Shown here in pieces: positions 1-13,700 of a stretch of 64,000 nucleotides of DNA (position 1 is its first letter; the number at the start of each line of letters is the position of its first letter). A program made the position numbers and the translations under genes. The notes beneath the pieces are model-generated. The model did no database searches, was not told where the DNA came from, and was given only the letters and a program-made list of their open reading frames with translations. The DNA is from Branchiostoma belcheri (Eukaryota > Chordata > Leptocardii > Amphioxiformes > Branchiostomatidae), in NCBI RefSeq assembly GCF_001625305.1, contig NW_017802491.1, forward strand, positions 4,538,197-4,602,196, given 5' to 3'.

Positions 1-21
1 TTGGTCATCACGTTTCTTCAG

Positions 22-124
22 ACGGACATGATTTCTGGATAGTTCACTCCAAAGAGGTACAAAGGACAATGGGCTGACAAAAATTGCAGGGAAAATAAAC
101 CATTTATCTGCAAGAACCTAAGTA
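22..124 (+). pseudogene. Terminal C-type lectin exon of an upstream paralogue, with a premature stop
   Basis: This is a close copy of the last lectin exon at 14500-14604. An acceptor-like TTCTTCAG precedes position 22. Read in phase 0 from there, the frame matches the intact copy over RYKGQW, the KNC cysteine and the final FICK cysteine, but a TAG falls at 40-42. That stop comes before the last two domain cysteines. A single missing base near 115 also removes the normal stop, so the frame runs on to TGA at about 154. The rest of the gene lies left of the window. It may be a decayed paralogue, an exon with a different acceptor, or an assembly error. The frame comparison is read directly; the pseudogene label is inference. 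Confidence 0.6.
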
Positions 125-2770
125 ACGAAATTCAAACTCACTCAACATTGCCTTGAAGAAGTGACAAAGAAAGCCACAGTTGCAGAGTTACATACAATAC
201 TGTATGTCAACGTAAAATGACCGAGTTATGTCTTAAACAATATCAGACAACTTTTATGTCCCAGATAGGGGACAGAATTTTATTGTAACAGTCCTGTAGA
301 CCAAATGGAGCTTGTTTGTTACAATGGATGAATATTTTCTGCAAGAAATAACACCAGGCCAAGTACAGGAAGTACTGGCTATATTAGCAGCATGCATTTC
401 AAAGTTCGATGTAGATTTAGGAAGCAGTGACATTCCGTCAACCATTTCTGTTAGACTTTGTAGGGTGGTACTGCAGGGAAAAGATTAGTAGTACAATTGT
501 TGATTTATTAGTAGCGAATTGGGGCCGGTACAGGACGACAAGTTGCGTATGCAGAACAGCATGAAATGACCAAGACCCCTATTCTGAAGAACTCAACACT
601 AGAGAAATCTTATATTTGTGACTAGATGTGTGTATATAGAGATCTTATATCTATTTTTCAATGTAACGTTGCGATGTCTGCGCCAGGAAAAGAACAGTGA
701 ATTTGATCAAGGCAAAGAATGACATTGTGCTGTTGGTGGTGAGAACGATTATCGTAGAGACAGCAGATTTCAGTTCTAACTTTATTTCAATACATAAATT
801 TGAAGGTGATACCATTTGAGTAGCTCAGCGACACAGAGGCTGTGGTGGCTCTAAACATGTATGATGTCATGTTGTAGAAAGTCAGCTTTGGTTTATTAGT
901 ACTTAAAAAAAGATGGTGTTAAATGGCAAGTTTGTAAAAAGTGTTAAAAACGATCTTAGCTGAGCATACGTATTTACTACATTAACTCACCAGTGAGAAT
1001 GAAAAAAATAGAAAAACAAACAAAAAAAGGCGAAAAAAATGTAATGAAAGCAAACTCGTCTACAAGAGATGATTTACCAGTATTTCTGCGTTTCTTGTGT
1101 ATATACATGTATTTAATTACGAAAAAATCAAGAGGACAACGTTATTTAAATGATTTGATGTGTAGTTTTCCTTATTGTGACTGTAGCAAAATATTGTTAC
1201 TGTCATATGTTGACTGCCCTATGTCGTAACACTCCCGTATATTATAGCCAAGGGAGTGTTGTGAATGCCTTATGAAATAGTGAAGTGGAAAACATTTGAA
1301 AACGAGGCATCAGCATATTTACTACTGTAGATTTACTATATTTAATACAGCACATATTTACTACATAACCTCACAAGCCAAATCAAGAAATATGTTTGAA
1401 AGCTCATGTACAAGAGATTATGTACATGTATATATTTGGAATTCTTTGTCAAGACAATATCAAACGGACAAAGTTGCTCCTATGCTTTGATGCTTAATTT
1501 TGCTTTATTATTGCAGTAGGAAAGAAAAAAATACTCTGTTTTTTTACTTTAATGTATTATTTATCCCCTTATATTATAGCCCAATAGCCAGGGAAGGTTT
1601 TATGAAATGGCAACAAGACCATCATGTTTAAATGTGAATTTACTATATATTCTTACAAGCAGGAATAATCAAGAAAACATGATTGAAACTGCAACAATGC
1701 ACTACATCATATTCGTTTACAAGGGAATTTTGTTTTCCAGCCTTTTTATGCATGTTGAATCTGGTATTAATTATCAGGAAAACATCAAGAGGAAAATGCT
1801 GTTTCAATGGGCTCTGGATGTATTTTTGCTTTATTGCTGCTATATGAAGAGAAGTAGTACGGTAACTGTACATGTATTTTCACTATGAACTGATTTGAGT
1901 TTTTCATATGTTGGTTATATTCCATTGAATTGCTAAAGAGGTTTCCATATATGTCATATGCATGAAATGGTGATGTAGAAGATAGCACGGTTTAGAAAAG
2001 CAACATTTTGCCAAAACAAATGTACGATGAGTATAAATCGTCACTACATCAGCTCACAATCACGAAAACCTGTGAAAATTGTAACCAAATCAAAATTGTC
2101 TACGCAGATGTTGCGAGATGTTTCAAAACACATGCAAGAACAATCAATTAAGTGAAAAATCCAATTAGATTCAACCAAAGATGAAAGTGCATGTTGTAAA
2201 TACAGATTAAATTACCATGATGAAAACCGTCGGATCACGCTGTCATGTTTAAACAAGTCTAGGTAGACAGTTTACCTACACGTGGTCTTACGTATACACG
2301 ACTGGTTCTTGACACTAGAGCTTAGAAAAGTTGTCAAAAAGGGTAGGGGCCGTCAACTTGTCTCTTTTAGGTATAACAAAGTATCACTTCCGTAATGCCT
2401 GACCCTTAATAATCAGGAAACCCACTTCATTGAAAATATACAGATACAAAGGTTAGACGCACTAGATATAGAGCTTAATTGACACAACAAAAGCACGGCG
2501 GCTTTCGTAAGGTCTGTAACTACACGTTAGACATACGGACAGATCTAGATACGTACAACAAAATTAACAAAGATAACAGATGAATCAGCTTATACTACTA
2601 GTGCTTGTTCTAAGGTCTAAACATTCTTTGATATATTTATTTATATTTGTACACAGTTAGGTATGACAGGTTGTTCGACTCTGCTACGCCGAAAGGGGGG
2701 GGGGGGGTATCGTACCCAAAACAGTGGCAGTCTAGATATGTGCCTGACTGTCGCAGGGTTTAGATATTGG
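125..2770. repeat. Segmental duplication, copy 1 (pairs with about 14605-17485)
   Basis: The non-coding flank downstream of the partial lectin exon matches, in the same order, the flank downstream of the complete lectin gene. Shared landmarks include the stretches near 600-640 and 15055-15095, near 970-1060 and 15410-15490, near 1780-1960 and 16310-16480, and near 2410-2455 and 17315-17360. Identity is high but broken by many small indels, and copy 2 lacks most of about 2470-2640. I see no gene in this stretch; the short open frames are not conserved between the copies. Confidence 0.75.
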
Positions 2771-3191
2771 CAGGGAACGCCTACCGTTATATCATCATTA
2801 CGAATCTGGTCTAGCAAGTGACGACAGAGCAATGGCTGACTAGTGGACTACTAGACATGAAGTAAAATTTCAATATATCATATTAAGAGTTCTAAACTGT
2901 ACTTGCTGACATTACAGCATTTAAAGTTAAATAGGACAATCTTGGACGATGCTCATAATCAAAGTATCAAATCAAAACCGAGCTATGTTTGCCACCACAA
3001 AGAATAGAGACTGAAAGGATCTGAGATCTGTATATTTGGATGTGTTTTCATGGCGTGACGCCTCCTAGCCATTGTCCGTAGTAATGCGGAACGTGGTGAA
3101 ATGTAGTTTGACGGGGTTGTTGTTTTTCTGGTGTGTCTGCCTAACTGTTTGTGTTTCCACATGCTTTGGCCAGCAATAACTTAATAAGCTA

Positions 3192-3290
3192 CACACACAC
3201 ACAAACACACACACACACACACATACACACACACATACACACACACACAGTGACACACACACACACACTCACAAACAAACAAACAAAAAA
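3192..3290. repeat. CA-rich microsatellite
   Basis: Interrupted CA dinucleotides with CATACA and CAAA variants. The histidine/threonine and cysteine/valine open frames here come from the repeat and are not genes. The flanks from 2770 to 3190 and from 3290 to 3960 show no other feature I can support. Confidence 0.95.
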
Positions 3291-3971
3291 CATGCCATGC
3301 AAGCTGAAAATACCATCTACACGTATATCCAGCGAAATTGCACTACGCAACATACCGGTTCTGTTTGAACCTTATGCTTTGAATATGATTTATACATTTT
3401 GTTTTTTGATGGCTTTCTAGATTGGTCTTTGGAGGGCTGGCATAACATCAGTGTACTGTACTGATAGGCACCTTATGTGGGGGTGGATTTGTTCAAAGCT
3501 TGCATCTCTGAATTGGTCTGGTTCGGGTTTTTTTTATAAAGCACGATAGTTTTGCGTAATCTGTATTAGCACATTGCGGTAGCGGCGTGTATGTAACACG
3601 TACTCGCCACCATCGTGCTACAGTCTTCTAAGGATCAGGAGAGCGGTTAGCTAGCTTGTCAGCTGCCGACATGGGGCAAACCTAAGGTACTTGGCGATGC
3701 GATCATTCTCTACCATACCTCTCATATCATATTGCTTAAAGTACAACAGTGAAAATCGCAAAGTAGAATGAATATTTGGCCGATGAAGAGATAGGGTAGG
3801 GCAATTCTCTAGTATTTACCTACTTTTGGCCATTTCTCGCGGTTTAAACGGCCTTTTCGAGGTCTAGTGGAGACTACCATCCAATACATCCCAGTCCCCT
3901 TACTACGATGGTATGAATCTTTTTTATGATTTCTAACAATCACGTTTCGTTTCGTTCCTAGAAAAACAAAG

Positions 3972-4701
3972 ATGGCGGTGATCTACGCAGCTCCGTCGGA
4001 GAACCCGTCCGGAGGGAATGTTTCTCCCGCCTCTACGGAAGAGGCAGGCGGCGGTACCCCCGATGGGGCCGCTTCTGGGAACCAAACTCATCCCGCCGGC
4101 ACCACAGAAGTCACCGGTAATTCTGGCTACGACTCTCACCCCACAGACGACAAGGGCGGTACCCATCCCACCGCTCCTGGTAACCACGGCAACCCAACAT
4201 TTACAGAAGCGACAGGCGGTGTCCTCGATCCAACAATCACCACAGAAGAGACCGCCGGTACATCCGCCCGTGACCAAGCCCATGCTACAGCCTCCAGAGA
4301 AGATACAGTCTGCAGCCATGATGATGCCACTTACTCCCACCACATCCCTAGTAAAGAATCCATAGAGGATACAGGCAGTGGCCATGAAGATGCCTCTTAC
4401 AGCCACCACATCCCTTTTAAAGCCTCGGCAGAACAGACAGGCCTCAACTCCACGAGGGCCCCAAAGTACTCCGATCTCAAACCCACCTCGACCCCAAAAC
4501 AGAAGAGCGGCGAGGACTGCACTCATCTGTACCGTACGGTTGACCATGTGGTGATGTGCTCCGACTCCGAGCATACCTACGACAAGCCTGAAGACGTTTA
4601 CGGATACAACAAACCGGAGGATGTTTACATGTACGACAAGGCTGAGGATGTTTACGGATACAACGATCCCGAGGAAGTTAGCTGTGCTTACAAGGCTAGA
4701 G
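3972..4701 (+). other. Cytoplasmic exon with tyrosine-containing repeats
   Basis: This one exon encodes the whole intracellular part of the lectin receptor. It starts with low-complexity P/T/S/G-rich sequence containing two YSHHIP repeats about 20 residues apart. Its last 40 residues carry three near-tandem ten-residue units, [18 protein letters not shown] and EDVYGYNDP, plus YSDL and YRTV (Y-x-x-L/V). These look like docking sites for SH2 proteins. No perfect ITIM or spaced ITAM is present, so kinase-dependent signalling is inference. The exon ends in phase 1 at AGA-G before GTACGT and joins the membrane exon in frame. A long minus-strand open frame over it is a shadow. Confidence 0.75.
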
Positions 4702-7700
4702 GTACGTCAATTTAAGCTTAGTAGTCTCCATCAGACTAATAAAGCGAGTTTGAAATTATATACTAAAACCTAGCCAAATAGGGAGCATAGTTGGCCAGGA
4801 GAGTTTACCACCGTAGAGGTCATTATATATATATATTCCAACATGTAATCACAAGACGTGGTGACGGCACACTCAAGGTTTTTCAACTTATATTCATGCC
4901 GCCACCAACACAGGGAACAATACAATACTTATTTTCACCTGAGCGAAGTGAGAAAAGTCGTGTAAAGTGCCTTTTCCAAGGGCACAACATCGGTGGCATG
5001 TCAGGACTCGAACCCGGGACCTCTTGGTTTCGAGTCGAGCGCTCTGCCTCTACGCCACACGACCCCTCTTGTCGAAGTCATTTGTCCGCGCATGTATGAC
5101 CACTCATCGCTGCACCCACTCCCCTGGTCAGTCAGCCCCAGTTTTGCCAAATTCTATCATTCTAACCCCCTTTAGCAAGGTCTAGTGGAGGATGAAATTT
5201 TCAAAAGGTACTGGGCGATATTGTGCGGTTGATCGGGCGTCAGCTTGGTCACCCGGCCTTTCTTCTGCTGCTGCTGTTGGTACCCATTGTACTAGATACT
5301 ATTTTCTGTATCAATGTATCTGTTCGCAATGCATGGTCTAGTTGCTCTTGTACTGCCACCCATCGTCAGCATCTTAAACACCGTTGGCGCTTGTCCTCAA
5401 CACTGCCTGGCTACCCAAATGGACATAGATATCCGATTAGAGGAGGAATCTTTTTAGTTATTTTCAGCACATGGCCAAGCCTGTTCAGTCCGCCGCTGGT
5501 GGAAGTGGTACCAGCAACATCCTGTACACAGTAGCAAATATGACATGTCGACAACGTGGTTTGATGATTCCTTGTTGAGGATATCATGGGCCTTTCAGCT
5601 ATTCTGTGGTATGATATTTCAGAGAGTGTTGTGGAGATGTGGAACAGTGTTAAGCTCAGCGGCGTGTTTTGGGGTTGCCTTGTCTGCGGACTCCTGCTTG
5701 TGACGTCAGCTGTAACAGCGACGATCCTCCTCTATCAGTTCCTTCCTGGAATGGCGGTGAGCCTTTTTTCTCAGTTCATCTATTTGTTTTCAGTGTAAAA
5801 TTGAAATGGCACCATGATAAATGTTTACTATTTAAAAATGAATTGGTACAGAAGCACTAGCAATCAAAATGCAGCTGGTTCAAGACTGGAACAAAAAACA
5901 GAAATAAAATGATAACAGAAATGATAAAACCTTCACGACAAAGCGATATCTTAGTGAATCTAGAGCTAGTAATGCATATCAACTTTGAAATGCGATACAC
6001 AATATTTGATTATTGATTTCTAGATTAAGCATTTCGCTTCTCCCCTTATTTTTGGTCAAAAATGAGCTTTATCTGCGCTGCGGCACAAGTAATCAAATTT
6101 CAAAACTAGGTCTGCATGGGGGACAGTAACATGATGTTTTAGAAGACTGCTTTCTCTGTTAAATCTCTATCACTGAAATTATCAAAACTCGGTTTTATTT
6201 TATATTCAAACCTTTTGTAATGTATACACTAGACTATTGTAATCTCTCTCTGAAGATAGATTTAAGCTAGATCACAATCAAATAAAAATCATCAACATAA
6301 ATCAATTGAAAATAGGCAAGGTGTATTGGAACAAACAATTTTGATCTCATAGCCATGATGTGAAATTTGTCATTAATAATGCTACTTGAAAGGATCAGGG
6401 GGTCTCGATGGCATCCTACATGGGGAATGGTTCGACTATCGGAACCTTCACGTCACTCCCATCGGAGCTACAGGAAACAACAAACTGGGCAAACGCCAGT
6501 TTCGACTTCGAGACTTTGCCCACAACCGTCGTCTACCTGTCGGTCGCAGGTACGCATTGTTTTTGTCTTCTTACTCGTGTTCATAAAAGGACACTTTGAT
6601 GTTTAATACGAGTTGAAGTATTGAAACATCATTTCCTCCCAAGTCAGAAACATCACGAATAAGTGAGACAGGCTCGACTCAATGAGAGTGAGGGTTAGCT
6701 GACCCATCACAAGAAGAAGGCCTAGGGGTACGAAGGCTATTCGGGAGGGGCCTGTTGTATCCAAAGCCGTGCTTTATCCAGAACTATGGTCAGGCGCGGT
6801 TCTGGAAAGTCCACGCGCATCCAGATCCGTGCCTGGGCCAAATCTTTGTTCTTAGATACGCTGAGACCATCCAGAACCAAGCCACAACCCATTCAGGCAT
6901 AGACGTAAATTGTCACACTTCTGGATACAATAATCCCCGATCTATCTTTCTGTAAATCCTTGTAAATTCATCACGAATTTTCCAAGGACACAACACCGGG
7001 GCCCGCCAAGAGTTTTAATTCAGGACCCCCTGATTCTGCGCCAAACACGACTGTTGTCACGACGGTGTGACCAGTGAGTTGACGTGTGTGATTTAATATG
7101 GCGGGACCAAAATCTTCTGATCTAACCAGCAGTAATGAAATGAATGTATGCAATTTTCACTTGCATAATCCTCCTGAATAGACATACAAAATGTAGAAGG
7201 ACAAAAATATGGCCCTGAAAAATAAGACGAGCTTCGTGACAGAAAGCCGCTATATTGTATTTTCCTATTGTCAGACAAACAGTGACTACAATGATGACAC
7301 ACATGAAGCTCTTAATTCATAAACTGAATCATAGTCTGCAGAATCTGTGAGATCCAAACAATTTTTTGGTCCTTCCTCTCAACACAAAGAAATGATCAGG
7401 AGCCCTGTCAGCGCGTGACCCATACGTGTGAACGAACATTCTAGTCCTAATAAAAAGCAGATCTTTTTTATCCGTAATTCTTCATCTTTGTAGTCCTTCG
7501 TAGTCGAGGCGTTAGCGTCCTCGTTCACGGGGCTTTGGGGTTGACCCGATGTGGCTTCTGAGTCCTAACCTTGAGGCACACAGTCGTCCACACTTCGGCA
7601 TTATTGGTCCGTTGTCAGGACTGCAGATGATGCTAGAATACTTATTTTTAACATACGTGGTAATTCTGTGTCACCTTTTATGATAGGATTGATCAATTCA

Positions 7701-10700
7701 GATGTTCAGTGTGATGAGTGATTTATCAATTCAGATGTTCAGTGATGAGTGTTTTTAAAAAGTCCTTGACTTTCGCACAGACCTGACTGAATCCACCAGT
7801 GAACCATGCCAGCACGGGCGCTGCTCTCATACAGAGGGTGACCCCAAACTCACCTGTGCCCCTGGATGGACTGGACTCAACTGTCAGCAGGGTACGTACA
7901 TTGTTTCGTGGTCACTTCAGTTAAGGCAGGCACTAGAAATTAGTTTGCCGCTGCTGCTAGTAATGAAACTGTTGATGTTTGAGTTCATAATTACCTGCAT
8001 TAAGCTCCTGTCACACATGGCCAACTATGGCCTCCCAAACATTGCCGAACTCCCTTAAACGGTGGCTAGGAGTAGATCGGAAGCAAGGTCGGCTGTGGTT
8101 GGCTGGTGTTAGGTGAGGTAGGCTACAGTTCGGCTGCGCAAGCCGTATGTTTCAAAATATTTCATACATTCGCATCTGGTTGGGAGGTTAGGCTATGGCA
8201 GGTGTTTCATATTCAAATTCGACTCAAATTCAACTCAAATTCGAATTATTCATTTAAAAGGGTAGGTGTTACATAAATCTGGTCAGTCCGCTTCCAAACG
8301 CCTGCCAAACTTGGTTGATTGGTGATCGGGGGGAGTTATCAAGGGGCTTTAGCTACTATTCTTTTTCTGATATCACACAGACATAGATGAGTGTGCCAGC
8401 AAACCACGGCCATGCCTACATGGAACCTGTGTGAACAAAGATTGCGGATACAAATGTACCTGCTCTCCTGGATGGACTGGACAGAACTGTCAGCAAGGTA
8501 TCTTATTGCCAGTTTATAAACGTATTTCCCCAGTGTCTTATATAATGACAAAGCCATTTGTGTTTTCTTCAAAACCTGCCATTTATTTCCTGAGAGATTT
8601 CCATATCGGTTTGCAGAGGATGAATTGAAGCTAGCGTTAAACATGCATGGCTGAGTTTATGTCTTACCAAATTTGGTCACAGTGTGCGTCTTCATAAATG
8701 TTTCAAATCCTACAGATATAAACGAGTGTGCCAGCAAACCATGTCTACACGGAACATGTGTGAACAAAGATGGCGGATACAAATGTACCTGCTCATCTGG
8801 ATGGACTGGACAGAACTGTCAGCAAGGTGATTAACGTTTTAATCACTAAGCTTAAATTCAAAGAAATGACACATTCATAACACTTCTAGTTGCAAAATTC
8901 ATAATTCGATAAACTTCATTTATTGACAATTTATTTTCCATTTTCACAGACATAAATGAGTGTGCCAGGAACATTAATCGCTTTATAATAGGTACATTTT
9001 CTTTTTTTATCACACAGACATAGATGAGTGTACCAAAAATCCCTGTCAACATGGACGTTGTGTGAACAAATATGGCGGATACAAATGTACCTGCTCACCT
9101 GGATGGACTGGACAGAACTGTCAGCGAGGTAAGATTCGTTTGATGTCTATGTAGTGATTTTTAATTCTTTGTTATTTTTCAACCTTTTTTTATTACAAAT
9201 GTAAGGTCTTTCTTCCCAACATATAGGTGTTGTTCACCGGTTAAACATTAATCGATTTATAATAGGTACATTTTCTTTTCTTTATCACACAGACATAGAT
9301 GAGTGTACCGAAAATCCCTGTCAACATGGACACTGTGTGAACAAAGATGGCGGATACATGTGTATCTGCTCACCTGGATGGACTGGACAGAACTGTCACC
9401 AAGGTGAGCTGATCTTTTGCTGTCTTCCCTCGTAGTCAAAAAGAAAAGTTTTCCATATATTCTTTTCTTTCTTTGTATCTTTACTGAACTTCCAAAGAGA
9501 AGAGGGTACTCAGTGCTTGTCTAGCATTCCCCTGTTAAATTGATTGTTGAGCAATTGATTCAAAATGTGGATTGAATTTAGTATAGTTTAAAATTAAACT
9601 TCCATTGTTGCACTAAGAGTTTGTGGTTTTCATTACACAGACATAAATGAGTGTGTCAGGAAACCATGCCTACATGGAACCTGTGTGAACAAAGATGGCG
9701 GATACAAATGCAGCTGCTCACCTGGATGGACTGGAAAGAACTGTCAGCAAGGTGAGCTGATCTTTTGCTGTCTTCCCTCGTAGTCAAAAGAAAAGTTTTC
9801 CATCTTTTCTTTCTTTGTATCTATACTGAACTTCCAAAGAGAAGAGGGTTCTCAGTGCTTGTCTAGCATTCCCCTGTTAAATTAATTGTTGAGCAATTGA
9901 TTCAAAACGTGGATTGAATTTAGTATAGTTTAAAATCAAATTTCCATTGTTGCACTAAGAGTTTGTGGTTTTCATTACACAGACATAAATGAGTGTGTCA
10001 GCAAACCATGCCTACATGGAACCTGTGTGAACAAAGATGGCGGATACAAATGCAGCTGCTCACATGGATGGACTGGACAGAACTGCCAGCAAGGTGAGGT
10101 CTTTTCTTGCTTTGCCCAATGTTCAATCACGTCTTGCGGGAATTTTCTCTCTCTGATCTTCTTTCCAAATCATTTGTTTGACATGAAACTTAGAAAACGT
10201 TAAGTTTATGTCTAGATGTTATGCAAGCGCTTTTGTTAGACCATCCGATCATAACATTTTTGTAATCTACAGGAGGATGGTGATGTTACAAAGTTTAGTA
10301 CTTTTCTTCTTGTTATGATATCTGTTTTCTTTATTTTTGCACAGACATCAATGAGTGTACCATGAGGCCTGCACATCGATGCCTACATGGAACCTGTGTG
10401 AACAAAGATGGCGGATACAAATGCAGCTGCTCACATGGATGGACTGGACAGAACTGCCAGCAAGGTGAGTTCTTTTCTTGCTTTGCCCAATGTTCAATCA
10501 CCCCTCATTTATGATTATCTCTCTACCTATGACTCAGTGATAGCTAGTCTTTCAGAAGAGGACACAAGTACATAAATGACATAGGATTTAAAATACGTAC
10601 AGCTAAGTTACATTACACATTTACTAAAATACTGGCTTGGGGGAATTTTCTCTCTCTGATCTTATTTCCAAATCATCGTTTGACATGAAACTTGGAAAAA

Positions 10701-13700
10701 GTTAAGTTTGTGGATATATGTTATGCAAGCGCTTTTGTTAGACCATCCGATCGATCATTATATTTTTGTGACAGAAGGATGGTGATGTTACAAAGTTTAG
10801 TACTTTTCTTTTTGTTATGATATCTGTTTTCTTTATTTTCACACAGACATCAATGAGTGTACCATGAGGCCTGCACATCGATGCCTACATGGAACCTGTG
10901 TGAACAAGCATGGCGGATACAAATGTATCTGCTCACCTGGTTGGACTGGACAGAACTGTCTTCAGCGTGAGTCCCTTGTTGAAGTTTTTAAAATGTCTTA
11001 TTTTATTTTTTTGCTTCCAAATCATGAACCTTTTGTTTAAAATCATGCTTTAAGTAACCAATAAACTTCGTTTAGTGATATAATTTTTTCCATTATCAAA
11101 CAATCAGAGATAGATAAGTGTGCAAGAAACCCATGTCAACATGGTCGCTGTGTAAACCGAAATCTCGGATACATGTGTACCTGCTCACCCGGATGGACTG
11201 GACACAACTGTCAGGAAGGTGAGTGATTTTTCTGTAGATATCATTCAATTTTTATGTACATGAATTTTCCTATCATTCTTTATCCTTCCTTCCTTTTTCC
11301 TTTTTCTTTTCTTTGATGTATTAATGCATTGCATTTTTGTATAACACAGACATCAACGAGTGCGTGAAAATCCTGTCGGCATGCAACCATGGCCGCTGTC
11401 AAAACCAAGAGGGCGGATACAAATGTACCTGCTCACCTGGATGGACTGGACAGAACTGTCAGCAAGGTGAGTTATATAATAGCAAAGCGTGTAGCTCATT
11501 CTTCTTAAAAATGATATTTGTTTCTTGTAATTGAATATAAATCCAATTTTTGTAATCAAGCACAATATCAGTACGTCTTCCATGGGCCAGTAGAGTGAGT
11601 TGTTTGTTTCCAGACCACAGAAGGTACTGATGGTAGGTAGAATTTTCTGATACTTTTATATGTGCTTGAAGCCACATACACTAGCGCATTAGTTATAAGT
11701 AGGAGGCAGGAGAAATGTATAAATCCCATGTGATATATGTGATCATCTAAACATATTTGTTTATAGGCTAGTACAGAAAAAGGATGTTTTGCAGTCGTGT
11801 TTGGCCCATGGGTTATAGTTGCTTGTCACAAATTTACAAGCATTAACGTCTAAACCATAGATGATCTATCCAAGTCGATCTCGTTTTTTTTCGGATAAAC
11901 CTTGGACACATCCACATCGAAAGAGACTCTTTTTTTACCCTTTATAGCCTCTTTATTCTTTAACAGGAATGCTGTCTAAATGAATTTCTTTAGTCTATTT
12001 ATAGTAAATTCCCGGCTATTCGAAGCGCATTCTGAAAATTCCGGGTGTACTCCGAATATTCAGATCTACTCCTATCTGATCAAAATGTTTCGAACGCTGT
12101 TCCGGCTCATTTCGCTTCTAGTGTGGAGGGGTATTTGACTTCAAAGAATCCATCTTCAACAGAACTCCCATCTAGACAACTTTGATATGACTTACTTGAC
12201 TTATGTCAGGTGCCAGTCCTTTTCTTCTCATCAGTCCATGGCTGCCCAGTAGCTCCTGTCCTGCATAGCCTTCCCCATGCCATGACAGCTGAAGACCGGT
12301 GTCCCTTTATTTGCAACACATCTGAGTAGGTTAGGGGCGGTCCTCCAGGCGTCCTTCTCCCATGTTCTGGGGACCATAGTACAACAGTGGAGACGATTTC
12401 CTTGCTGTTTCTAAGAGAGTCTCCGGCAAACCGTAAACTTTGAGACATACATTAACCATCGCCTCTTCTGTTGTAGCCCGGCGCTGTCAGCATGGGTGGA
12501 GTGAACACAACAACCACTGCTACAAGCTGGTGAACGAGGAAGTCAGCTTCAGTACAGCGAACCAAAGGTGCAAAGGAATGGGTGCGAATCTCGCTTCTAT
12601 CAGGGACGGCCAGGAGAACAGCTTCATTGCAAGTATCATATCTCGTGAGTATTGTGCAACTCTTTGGCTACATTTCCACAGGATGGACATCCAATCTAAC
12701 TTCATCACTTCCGAGACGAAAGTATTATTTTGGGTGAAGATTTGAATGTTTGGGTCCGAACTTGGAAGGATGGTGTAATGGTACTGTAATTCATCGTAGC
12801 TGTTTCATCCAGAATGTATTTAATTTATGTAAGCAAAACGTATTTCAGCCAGACGGCTGCAATGTTTTACAGAAAAAAAATTCATTCATTCATTCATCCA
12901 TATTAGGTACGATTCTGGATGCAATAGCGGCCTTGCAGTCATTGACGAAAAATGAACAAGTCATATTCTGGGTTCATATCCCTAGCAAGTTTTGTCTTTA
13001 AGAGAGGTACTTTTACAACAACAATAAATCAGAGATCAAAACCTCCAGGAAGTATGAAACTATCACAACGACTGCTGATGTCACACTAATAGCAATGTTC
13101 AGTGTGACGCTACAAGAAATGTAATCTGAATCCCAAGAGCTAATCATATACCGAGAACGCAAGAAATCCGTCCAACCCACCGTTACAGCTGCCAACACAC
13201 AAACACGAACAGAAACAGAACCTTCTGCGGAAGGAAACATCTCCTTCCCCGGAGGTAATGAGTACAAAAGGAGTTTGTTACGTTTTGATAAAATGTTTTG
13301 TTTGTATGCAAACAAACAAAATGAGCTATCTTTGGCTTAAAAGACGCCTCATTTTATTTGCAGGTGCATCTGATGATATGGTCTGGATAGGACTACAACA
13401 CAAGAAGTGGACGGACGGGTCAGCATTTCCTTACAGGAACTGGGCTAAGGGTCAGCCTGACAATCACTGGCTTATGGGGGGAGAAAAATGCGTCGTTATC
13501 TACAAAAACGTACGTGTTCCTGCTCTTTTGTTTATCTTTGGAGCCCTCAAGAAGGAAAGTGTGCTGTTTCAACCAGTACTCCTGAACTTGTCTAAGGCTA
13601 CAAAAAGTAACTTACCAGGTCCCGAAATGCTTTTTCCGCATGCACGCACTGTATGTGGTTCAGACAATTTGCCTGAAACACTCAGAATTCAGGAATTATG

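Larger units (their letters stand above)
7781..11466 (+). other. Array of eleven EGF exons, all phase 1-1
   Basis: Each exon is 111, 117 or 120 nt and encodes one EGF module. Ten have the calcium-binding start D-I-D/N-E-C (Q-I-D-K-C in the exon at 11108), six cysteines, and C-x-N-x4-Y-x-C-x-C, the consensus for Asn/Asp hydroxylation. Most end in PGWTGQNCQ. The first module (7781-7891) is divergent and has only four cysteines. Because all introns are phase 1, modules can be gained or lost without a frameshift. Near-identical introns after the exons ending 9403 and 9751, and after those ending 10093 and 10464, show recent duplication. Confidence 0.92.

Noticed and set aside
3065..3420. Cysteine/valine- and histidine/threonine-rich proteins
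   Set aside because: They are translations of a CA microsatellite. The same applies to 56400-56792.
3933..4574. Minus-strand open frame of 213 codons over the cytoplasmic lectin exon
   Set aside because: It is the antisense shadow of 3972-4701, which splices in phase to the membrane exon. The shadow has no splice or signal features of its own.
4995..5070. A tRNA gene on the minus strand
   Set aside because: A and B boxes are present, but the sequence continues into a repeated SINE body and does not fold as a complete tRNA in my reading.
5223..5534. 103-codon frame with a leucine-rich signal-like start
   Set aside because: It lies within the intron of the lectin receptor, has no splice context, and its composition after the hydrophobic run looks random.
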